Origin: Geobacter sp.
GTDB lineage: Bacteria; Desulfobacterota; Desulfuromonadia; Geobacterales; Pseudopelobacteraceae
Direction of reading: 5' to 3'
NCBI GenBank assembly: GCA_009684515.1
Contig: WKKS01000015.1
Span: 1 to 57,128 of the forward strand
DNA: 57,128 nt
The position numbers were made by a program, and so were the translations under genes. Positions within the stretch are counted from its first letter, which is position 1. Each line of letters opens with the position of its first letter. Shown here in pieces: positions 8,378 through 15,483 of the stretch. A model generated the notes under the pieces. That model was given only the letters and a program-made list of their open reading frames with translations. It searched no databases and was not told where the DNA came from.

Positions 8378-11233
8378 TCATTGTTGAAACACCACATCCA
8401 CCCAGTAATTGGAACTGTTCCAGCCATTGATTGGGAAGCTGCTGGTGGAGCCGTAGGCGTATACGCCGTTGACACCGGATACTTCGTTGGCCAGAGCGTG
8501 CAGCGGCGGGTTGTCTACACCCTTGCTGGTAAAGTAGTTTTGGTCGTCGCTGTAATGTCCTGCGTTGGTGTGGTAGGAGGCTACGTAGACCATGTCGGCG
8601 GTGATGGCTGCCGGCGTGGAAAAATTCACCTGCTGCCATCCGGAGGCGGTCTCATTTGTGAATGTGGCCGTGGCCAGAAGTGTGCCGGTGCCGGTCCATA
8701 GATTACCAATATGTGTGCCGGTATTGGTGCTCGCCTTGTAGAAACGGATGCCCGTGATATAGCCGTTTGTATCGGAGCGGAACTTCACTCCCAGTTCCAC
8801 CGCATTGTCAGGGCCGGTGTCCGCCTCGACCGGGACAGCTGTGCCGGGCCAGATCGACGAGGTCGTCGTAGGTGCCGCTGCAATCGGGCTGAACGCCACA
8901 TCGACCCAATAGTTCGAAGCGCTCGCCCCCTGGTTGGGAAAGCTGCTGGCAGTGCCGTAGGAGAACATTCCGTTGATGCCGGATACTCCGTCCGCCAGGG
9001 CATGTAGCGGCGGGCTGTCCATGCCCGTGCCCGAGAAGTAGCTCAGATTATAACTGTAGTGTCCCACACTGGTGTGGTAGGAGGCCATGTAGACCGAGTT
9101 GGCGGTGATGGCGACCGGGGTGGGAAAATTCACCTGCTGCCATCCGGAGGCGGTTTCTTCTGTGAAGGCAGCGCTGGCCAGCAGTGTGCCGGTGCTCGTC
9201 CAGAGGTTGCCGACATGGGGACCGGTATTGGTGTCCGCCTTGTAGAAACGGATGCCCGTGATGAAGCCGTTTGTATCGGAACGGAACTTCACCCCCAGTT
9301 CCACCGCGTTGTCCGGGCCGGTGTCCACCAGGCCGGGGACTGCCGTGTCGGGCCAGATGGTGGAACTCGCCTGTTGAGCTGCAACGGCGTTGACCGTGAA
9401 CGAGACGGGCGTGCTCATCGTTACGTTGCCGGCAGGATCCCGTGCGATAGCCGAAAGGGCATGTCCGCCTTTCGCCAGCATGGTCGTATCCAAGTTGATG
9501 GAATAGGGTGGAGTCGCCAGTTCCTGACCGATATTGGCTCCGTCCAGAACGAACCGGAGACCCGCCACCATTTTGTCGTTGGAGGTTGTAGCGGTAACTT
9601 TAATCGTTCCGGTAGTCGCAGTACCGCTCAGCGGAGACGTGATTGCGACTGTCAGCGGCGGAGCGACTGCGACCGTTGGAGGCGACGTGATTGCTGCCGT
9701 CGGGGGTGAAGTGATCGTGATCGTTGGGGGGGCGAGGTCGAATGAAATCGGCTGGTTTGTCAGCGTGAAGATCGCATCAGCTGAAATCTGTGCCGTGAAG
9801 ACACCACCCGCAACCGGTACGTCGCTCCTTCTTGCCAGATTGTCCGATGAGCTGGTTTCATACAGTGTAAGTGCGTTTACCTCGGGCAGATTGGATAGCT
9901 GGCCGTTGATCGTTATCGGCCAGCTTCCGCTGTTCCTGCCGATGATGGCAATCTTTCCGGTAGTGGCGTTGTACACCGCCACGGTTGTCGGCACGCCGCC
10001 TATCGAGTTATTTGAACCGATCACAACATCGCCGGGTCCTACGAAATGGTTGAACTGCGCGTAAGCATAGGCGCGTGTGCGGGGGGTGTAGATGCCCGAA
10101 ACCGGATTGTATGCGAGAAGGCCCCACAGGCTTGACGCGTTGTGGTGATACCAGAAACTGTCGTATGCTTCCCAGAGCAGCACGGCCGAAAAGCCGTTGT
10201 TGATGTCGCCCAAAATAAGGTCGGTGGTTTGAGTAGCAAAGCTCCACTCATTCGGGGGACCATCGCCCCCGGCGTCGCAGCTCGAGCACCACGCCGAAGT
10301 CTCGGTGAGCCAGGAATTCTTGCCGGGGTATGAGATTCCGGGGATAACAGGCCCGCTGTAAACATGAAGTGCAAAATGATCGGTCAGCCCTGCAACCGTG
10401 CCGTCTGTCATCATTTGCCGAATGTATTTCCTGCCCGTGCCCATGTCTGCTGTCTCGGGGCCGACAAAGCGCACGTCGATAATCCCCATGTAGTTCAGCT
10501 CATCGGCGATGTTATGCATAATGGTCGTGTATTGTGTCGTTCCTACACACGGTCCTTCAAGGCAGTTCCAGTCCTCCTCGTTCATCGGTGAAAGATAGGT
10601 GAAATCAAGACCCTTCACTTTTTTACCGTAGTAGATCAGCGACGCTACCATGGTCGCGAATTCCTGCTCTTTACCTGCTGCTATGTAACTCGCCACCCCA
10701 TAGGTTCCACTTCCGCCGATCCATGCGGGCGTCCACCCCATGAAGCTGAGAATGATCTGCCTGCCACCGATCCCTTTTTGATTCAGGTAGCAGATCGTGT
10801 TCCAGATGTCCTGCATTTTCTCCGTTTCATAGACCTGTTGCAGGGTGCTCGGATCGAGAGCGTGCAGGGCGGGGATCATAGTTTCACTGCTCACCCAATC
10901 CATCGGATCCCGTGCTACCCTGAACAGTGTAGAGCCGTTCACCGTGACGAGAAAATCCAAGGCAGGCTTCAGTTGGCCGTTGTTCCAGCTGTTGACGTTT
11001 ATGTTTACGCCCATCCCGTCAATTGTCTGGAACCTTTGGGCGCCATCAACAGTCAGGTTGGCAGCCTGTACAGAAAAGCCGGTGCAGAGAAACAATGCAC
11101 CGGCTATCGGCGGGAGTATCCTTGAGGCAAAAGTTGCGTGATGCTGCGAATCCGATCCTGATGTAGCAGTCTTCAATGGTTCGATGATTATTTTCAAAGC
11201 GCTACGGAGTAGGCTTGCGATTGATCCTGACAT
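8378..11233 (-). CDS. Secreted GH30-like glycoside hydrolase with Ig-like and two DUF4082 domains
   Basis: The protein has about 950 residues. I chose the ATG at 11233 (MSGSIASLLRS) because GGGGG lies just upstream; an in-frame ATG at 11302 has no ribosome binding site. A long signal region with hydrophobic core PPIAGALFLCTGFSVQA ends near residue 57. The catalytic module follows: SPMNEEDWN (about residue 218) fits the clan GH-A acid/base Glu, and SWLTETSAWC (about 308) fits the nucleophile Glu, with the small beta domain after it as in family GH30. A Pro/Thr/Ser linker made of SPPT repeats and an Ig-like domain (about 520-610) lead to two DUF4082 repeats (about 624-780 and 790-950). GH30 enzymes cleave beta-linked glycans such as glucuronoxylan or glucosylceramides; the substrate here cannot be told. 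It is the first gene of a likely operon with the giant protein. Confidence 0.82.
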   Translation of the reverse strand: MSGSIASLLRSALKIIIEPLKTATSGSDSQHHATFASRILPPIAGALFLCTGFSVQAANLTVDGAQRFQTIDGMGVNINVNSWNNGQLKPALDFLVTVNGSTLFRVARDPMDWVSSETMIPALHALDPSTLQQVYETEKMQDIWNTICYLNQKGIGGRQIILSFMGWTPAWIGGSGTYGVASYIAAGKEQEFATMVASLIYYGKKVKGLDFTYLSPMNEEDWNCLEGPCVGTTQYTTIMHNIADELNYMGIIDVRFVGPETADMGTGRKYIRQMMTDGTVAGLTDHFALHVYSGPVIPGISYPGKNSWLTETSAWCSSCDAGGDGPPNEWSFATQTTDLILGDINNGFSAVLLWEAYDSFWYHHNASSLWGLLAYNPVSGIYTPRTRAYAYAQFNHFVGPGDVVIGSNNSIGGVPTTVAVYNATTGKIAIIGRNSGSWPITINGQLSNLPEVNALTLYETSSSDNLARRSDVPVAGGVFTAQISADAIFTLTNQPISFDLAPPTITITSPPTAAITSPPTVAVAPPLTVAITSPLSGTATTGTIKVTATTSNDKMVAGLRFVLDGANIGQELATPPYSINLDTTMLAKGGHALSAIARDPAGNVTMSTPVSFTVNAVAAQQASSTIWPDTAVPGLVDTGPDNAVELGVKFRSDTNGFITGIRFYKADTNTGPHVGNLWTSTGTLLASAAFTEETASGWQQVNFPTPVAITANSVYMASYHTSVGHYSYNLSYFSGTGMDSPPLHALADGVSGINGMFSYGTASSFPNQGASASNYWVDVAFSPIAAAPTTTSSIWPGTAVPVEADTGPDNAVELGVKFRSDTNGYITGIRFYKASTNTGTHIGNLWTGTGTLLATATFTNETASGWQQVNFSTPAAITADMVYVASYHTNAGHYSDDQNYFTSKGVDNPPLHALANEVSGVNGVYAYGSTSSFPINGWNSSNYWVDVVFQQ

Positions 11234-11735
11234 GCAAAACCCCCATTGCCGATAGGCATCATTCTTCCTGAAAGCGCGTACATGCGCCTGATCTATGGGC
11301 AATAATGATGTTTCTGGTCATTATAAATAATTAAGTCAGCACTTCTGCAAGTACGAGAAGAAATTCGGTACGGGCATTATAATATACATTATATTTTTTT
11401 GTTTAAAATAATTTCACTTAAGTGTGATCTTGATGCACAATGTCTTGTGTCTATAGGTATATTACAGGAGTAAAGGTGCACTACTGAATCTGTGCCAATA
11501 CCTTTAGATAACTCGTTCCACGGGGTTGTCGATACCCACAAAGTGGTCTCATGGCTATCGCATTCACAGTTCGGTTACAGTTAAATCTAATTAAAATAGA
11601 GATACTTATTAAGATTAGATAGCCAATGGCGTGAGTCGGATCGTGAAATTACCGATTGTTTGTGGGGATTTGTCCAAAAGCATTTGACATCTGACACAGT
11701 TTCATGTAGTTGACAGTCCGTTAGTCATCTCAAAT
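11234..11735. other. Divergent intergenic region, 5' part, no gene seen
   Basis: No credible ORF is present. The stretch at 11370-11400 is very AT-rich and contains TATAAT-like -10 elements readable on both strands; on the minus strand it could serve the GH30 gene. An imperfect TGTGATC-TT-GATGCACA dyad near 11422-11438 resembles a CRP site with an inserted base. A TTGACA at 11684-11689 with TAGTTG 17 bases later is a possible plus-strand promoter leading towards the terminator at 11804. Confidence 0.4.
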
Positions 11736-11750
11736 GGTATACGGTATACC
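11736..11750. promoter_or_regulatory. Perfect 15-base palindrome, possible operator
   Basis: GGTATAC-G-GTATACC is a perfect inverted repeat with a single central base in non-coding DNA. It could be a regulator binding site or the first hairpin of the transcript that ends at 11843. No known motif is assigned. Confidence 0.4.
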
Positions 11751-11803
11751 GAGCCATTCGCAGAAATAGTCTGGAAACTCCACAGAATCTATATCAAAAT
11801 TCG

Positions 11804-11843
11804 CAGCGCCGAAAAGTTAACAAGGGACATCGGCGCTGTTTTT
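11804..11843 (+). terminator. Orphan Rho-independent terminator
   Basis: The stem CAGCGCCGA / TCGGCGCTG (9 bp, 17-base loop) is followed directly by TTTTT. No plus-strand gene ends upstream of it, since the neighbour at 11233 is transcribed away. It therefore ends either a small RNA or a leader transcript. Confidence 0.7.
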
Positions 11844-11904
11844 CATATTTATTTGTGGCATGCAGATTTTGTGGAATCAGTATTTTGTCGGTGATTATAT
11901 TTAT

Positions 11905-11920
11905 TGTGACTCCTGTCACA
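11905..11920. promoter_or_regulatory. CRP/FNR-family-like site
   Basis: TGTGA-CTCCTG-TCACA matches the enterobacterial CRP consensus core TGTGA-N6-TCACA exactly. Its centre at 11912.5 lies about 41.5 bases before a start point predicted near 11954, given a GATAAG -10-like element at 11942-11947. That is class II activator geometry. The transcript would begin a few bases before the GEMM aptamer. The promoter placement is inference. Confidence 0.55.
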
Positions 11921-11963
11921 CTCATTAAAAGCGCTTTTTGCGATAAGAGAACTACATAAAGAG

Positions 11964-12076
11964 CGGTAGACGATAATACTAAACCATTCGCGAGAATGGG
12001 ACGGAAAGCCTATTGGGTCTCCTAGAGACAGCCGGGTCGCCGAAGTGCCTACAGGGTAAATCGGTCCCGGCTTTTT
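11964..12076 (+). promoter_or_regulatory. GEMM-I riboswitch, cGAMP-type (A20), with terminator expression platform
   Basis: The conserved GEMM-I core is visible. AAACC at 11981 leads into P2, a CCATTC/GAATGG stem capped by the GNRA tetraloop GCGA. Then come GGGACGGAAAGCC (11998-12010), a P3 hairpin GTCTC/GAGAC, and the 3' signature CAGCCGGGTCGCCGAA (12029-12044). By alignment to Vc2 as remembered, position 20 is A (11978) instead of G. Positions 21/46 are C-G and 22/45 are T-G, so both pairs are preserved. A20 is the hallmark of the GEMM-Ib subtype that binds 3',3'-cGAMP in Geobacter. AGCCGGG (12030-12036) inside the aptamer 3' end pairs with CCCGGCT (12066-12072) before TTTTTT, so aptamer folding and termination compete. 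This implies an ON switch for the gene at 12146. Confidence 0.85.
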
Positions 12077-12084
12077 TCAAATTA

Positions 12085-12119
12085 AAAGCCGGGCTGTGTG
12101 AAGTTACAGCGCGGTTTTT
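12085..12119 (+). terminator. Second hairpin in the riboswitch leader
   Basis: CCGGGCTG (12089-12096) can pair with CAGCGCGG (12107-12114, one mismatch) before TTTTTA. The same left arm, AAAAGCCGGG (12085-12094), is a perfect 10-base complement of CCCGGCTTTT (12066-12075), the right arm of the upstream terminator. The leader can therefore form mutually exclusive structures. Whether this hairpin terminates or acts as an antiterminator is not known. Confidence 0.45.
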
Positions 12120-12145
12120 AGTTTATGAAATAACAGGAGAATGAA

Positions 12146-14938
12146 ATGAATACCGAAATTAGAACAGAAACGACAAAAAAATGGCTTGCTGGAACCAGAT
12201 TGCTCTTTAGCATGATGTTTACAGTGGCTTTTTTTTGTGCGTTTCAAGTAAATTGCTTTGCGTCGAGTGTTGTTCTTGAGTGGAATCCTTCTTCGGATCC
12301 GGGTGTTGCAGGCTACAAAGTTTATTATCAAGCGGACTCGGCAGCTCAACCATATCAAGGAGTAGGGGCCACTCAGGGTGCCGCTCCAATCAATGCCCTC
12401 AAACAGACTACTGCCACCATCGGTGGTCTCGATTCGAACCGCGCGTATTACTTTGCAGTTACAGCATACAATGCTTCAGGCGTAGAAAGCCCTTACTCGA
12501 ATATAGTCAGCATCCCTGAGTTGGTTCCGCCGACAACATCCATTAGTTCCCCTGCCAATAATACGATTGTAAGCGGGACTGTTTCGGTTGCCGCCAGCGC
12601 CAGCGACAACGTCGGGGTATCAAAAGTTGAATTCTATGTGAACGGCACCCTTAAGGCGACTGATACGTCCACTCCTTACGTCTATTCGTGGAATACATCT
12701 TCCCTCGCGCCTGGAACTTATACATTGATGACAAAGGCCTATGACGCCGCCGGCAACGTGGGTCAGTCTGGCAGCGTTGCCGTTGCGGTTGCCAATGACA
12801 CTACCGCTCCCACGGTGTCATTATCCGCACCAGTCAATGGTTCCACATTGAGCGGTACTGTTGCAATTACTGCGAGTGCCAGCGATAACGTTGCGGTTAG
12901 CAAGGTCGAGTTCTATGCAAACGGAGCCCTCCTGTTTGCATCTAATGTGGCGCCATACAGCTATAATTGGAACACCACCACAGCAGCAAACGGCAGCTAC
13001 ACTTTGACTGCCAAGGCCTACGACGCTTCCAACAACATTGGTCAGTCATCCGCAGTGTCGGTGACGGTGAATAATCCCGTTGCAGATTCAATCCTTCCGG
13101 TTGTTTCCCTCAGCGCTCCTGCCAGCAATGCAACTGTTAGCGGTATCGTATCCGTAAATGCTGCCGCCTCTGACAACGTGGGCGTGAGCAAGGTCGAGTT
13201 CTATGTGAATAACGTCTTAAAAGCTACAGATACAACATCGCCCTATAATTATTCCTGGGACACAACTACGGCAGCCAACGGTGCCTTTACGTTGACCGCC
13301 AAAGCTTATGATGCGGCCGGCAATGTTGGCCAGTCCTCGGTGGTTTCGGTTACTGTTAATAACGCAGTTGTCGCTCCGGCCAGTTTCTCCATCTGGCCAG
13401 CCACTTCAGTGCCTGTTGTGAAAGATGAAGGGCCCGACAGTCCTGTTGAAGTGGGTGTTAAATTCCGCTCCGATTCTAATGGTTACATCACCGGCATCCG
13501 CTTTTACAAAGCTAGTACCAACACAGGCAGTCACGTCGGCAATCTTTGGACAAGCACCGGCACACGTCTGGCCACGGCCACCTTTACTAACGAGACAGCC
13601 TCGGGATGGCAGCAGGTAAACTTTGCTACTCCCGTGGCCATTACTTCAAACACTACCTATGTGGCGTCCTACTTCACAACTGTTGGACACTACAGTGACG
13701 ATGTAAACTATTTCACCGGCAAAGGAGTCGATAATCCTCCTCTGCACGCCTTGGCGGATGGTGTTTCCGGGGTAAGCGGCGTGTATGCCTATGGCTCAAG
13801 CAGTGTTTTTCCGAAAAATGGGTGGAATGGTTCCAATTACTGGGTTGATGTGGTTTTTAGCCTGGCTGCCACTGGGAATGTCGATACTACTTCACCGTCC
13901 GTTTCCATTAGTTCACCTGTTGCCAACGCCACCGTGAACGGTACTGCAAGTGTTACCGCTTCGGCTTCGGATAACGTAGCAGTTACCAAAGTTGAGTTTT
14001 ACGTGAATGGAGTTCTGCAGGCCACTGATACCGCTTCACCCTACACTTTCAGTTGGAACACAATTGCTGTGGCAAATGGTTCCTTCAACTTGACCGCTAA
14101 GGCATATGATGCGGCTGGAAATGTCGGGCTATCCAATGCGGTAGTAGTGTTAGTGAACAATCAGATTCTTGATACTGTTGCCCCAGTAGTAAGCTCTTTC
14201 ACCATGCCCGCCACAGCAACGTCGCTTTCAGTACCGGTCTCGAGCTTCACAGCTACAGATGCTGTTGGTGTAACGGGCTATCTGATCACCGAGAGCTCCA
14301 CTGCCCCCGCTGCCAGCTCATCCGGGTGGTCAGCCACGGTTCCATCCAGTTTCACCTTTTCGAGTGCAGGTAGCACTACGGTTTATGCCTGGGCCAAAGA
14401 CATCGCTGGAAATGTGAGTTCAGCTCGCTCTGCCACTGTTACAATAACATTGCCTGACAAAACAGCCCCAGTAGTAAACTCTTTCACCATGCCTGCCACG
14501 TCAACGTCGCTTTCGGTGCCGGTTTCAAGTTTCACAGCTACGGATGCTGTTGGTGTAACGGGCTATCTGATCACCGAGAGCTCCACTGTCCCCGCTGCCA
14601 GCGCATCCGGATGGTCAGCCACGGTTCCATCCATCTTCACCTTCTCGGGTGCAGGTAGCACTACGGTCTATGCCTGGGCCAAGGACGCCGCCGGCAACAT
14701 TTCTTCGAGCCGTACAGCTGCTATTATAATCACACTGACAGGAACTTCACCTCTGACGGTGTATGACGCTCTTGACGCGCTGCAGATCGCGGTTGGTATG
14801 GCCGTACCCAACCCTGACCAGTTGACCCGGTTGGATGTTGCCCCTTATATTGACGGAGTATCCCAGCCGGACGGTAAGATTGATATTAGTGATGTTATAG
14901 TAATCCTAAATAAGCTGACTGGAAAGGTTGCAATGTAA
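12146..14938 (+). CDS. Secreted FN3/Ig-like/DUF4082 protein with dockerin-like C-terminus
   Basis: The start is the ATG at 12146, five bases after AGGAGA; the ATG at 12141 is out of frame. A signal peptide (residues 1-39, hydrophobic LLFSMMFTVAFFCAF) precedes an FN3 domain (about 42-130), three Ig-like repeats with the SKVEFYVNG motif (131-415), a DUF4082 domain (about 415-575), another SKVEFY-type Ig repeat, two repeats of the VTGYLITESS type (676-865) and a C-terminal stretch with DGKIDISDVIVILNKL that resembles a dockerin/EF-hand calcium motif. The 930-residue protein has no catalytic motif I recognise, so adhesion or matrix binding is the likely role. It is the direct target of the GEMM-I leader, which links its synthesis to a cyclic dinucleotide. 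A terminator follows. Confidence 0.85.
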   Translation: MNTEIRTETTKKWLAGTRLLFSMMFTVAFFCAFQVNCFASSVVLEWNPSSDPGVAGYKVYYQADSAAQPYQGVGATQGAAPINALKQTTATIGGLDSNRAYYFAVTAYNASGVESPYSNIVSIPELVPPTTSISSPANNTIVSGTVSVAASASDNVGVSKVEFYVNGTLKATDTSTPYVYSWNTSSLAPGTYTLMTKAYDAAGNVGQSGSVAVAVANDTTAPTVSLSAPVNGSTLSGTVAITASASDNVAVSKVEFYANGALLFASNVAPYSYNWNTTTAANGSYTLTAKAYDASNNIGQSSAVSVTVNNPVADSILPVVSLSAPASNATVSGIVSVNAAASDNVGVSKVEFYVNNVLKATDTTSPYNYSWDTTTAANGAFTLTAKAYDAAGNVGQSSVVSVTVNNAVVAPASFSIWPATSVPVVKDEGPDSPVEVGVKFRSDSNGYITGIRFYKASTNTGSHVGNLWTSTGTRLATATFTNETASGWQQVNFATPVAITSNTTYVASYFTTVGHYSDDVNYFTGKGVDNPPLHALADGVSGVSGVYAYGSSSVFPKNGWNGSNYWVDVVFSLAATGNVDTTSPSVSISSPVANATVNGTASVTASASDNVAVTKVEFYVNGVLQATDTASPYTFSWNTIAVANGSFNLTAKAYDAAGNVGLSNAVVVLVNNQILDTVAPVVSSFTMPATATSLSVPVSSFTATDAVGVTGYLITESSTAPAASSSGWSATVPSSFTFSSAGSTTVYAWAKDIAGNVSSARSATVTITLPDKTAPVVNSFTMPATSTSLSVPVSSFTATDAVGVTGYLITESSTVPAASASGWSATVPSIFTFSGAGSTTVYAWAKDAAGNISSSRTAAIIITLTGTSPLTVYDALDALQIAVGMAVPNPDQLTRLDVAPYIDGVSQPDGKIDISDVIVILNKLTGKVAM

Positions 14939-14971
14939 ACATAAATTATTGCAATCATTTGAAACCACGAT

Positions 14972-15006
14972 AAAGGCGGCCAAATAAGGTCGCCTTTACT
15001 ATTTTT
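14972..15006 (+). terminator. Rho-independent terminator
   Basis: AAAGGCGGCC / GGTCGCCTTT (10 bp with one G-T pair, loop AAATAA) is followed by ACTATTTTT. It ends the DUF4082/FN3 transcript. Confidence 0.8.
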
Positions 15007-15483
15007 GACTGCTGGGGCAACAGCGTATGGTATAACATGCGCAAATAAATTTCCCGGGTTCGTCATGTCTAGCTACTAGTGATCGATTATCATTAACAAC
15101 CATATAAACCCAATTGATCCAGATAGGTTTCGTTGTTTAGTTATTCAATCTGCCTGGGTTATGATGACACATTCAATGGTTGTAAATATCAATTAAAACT
15201 GTATGATAGCTTGCTGGTTATAGACTTGTTAATGTCTTTTTTCTTGTGCGGATAGTTAATGGGATGGCTTGGGTATTGAGCGAGTTATATTTTGTGCATC
15301 GCTCGCAGTAGTATAAATTACATCAACAGATGCAGGGCAAGTTTACGCATTCAACATGACGGAATCGACGAGTATCAAAAAAATGGATTCCATTATCAAA
15401 ATTTGGAGGGTGTAGTAATTGAGCGAAGTCGGACTTCCTGGATTTAGTCTTGCTATAACAAAATTCAAAATCTTGAAGCATAT
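15007..15483. other. Intergenic stretch without a gene
   Basis: AT-rich DNA upstream of prsK. I see no ORF with coding character, no riboswitch core and no sigma-54 element; a promoter for prsK should lie here but is not distinguishable. Confidence 0.5.

Noticed and set aside
11401..11600. Second GEMM or other riboswitch on the minus strand for the GH30 gene
   Set aside because: No GGGACG-AAAGCC core or matching hairpin is found on that strand.
15290..15330. Possible sigma-54 element before prsK (GGGCAAGTTTACGCAT)
   Set aside because: The GG and GC dinucleotides are not at the required spacing with a TGGC -24 box.
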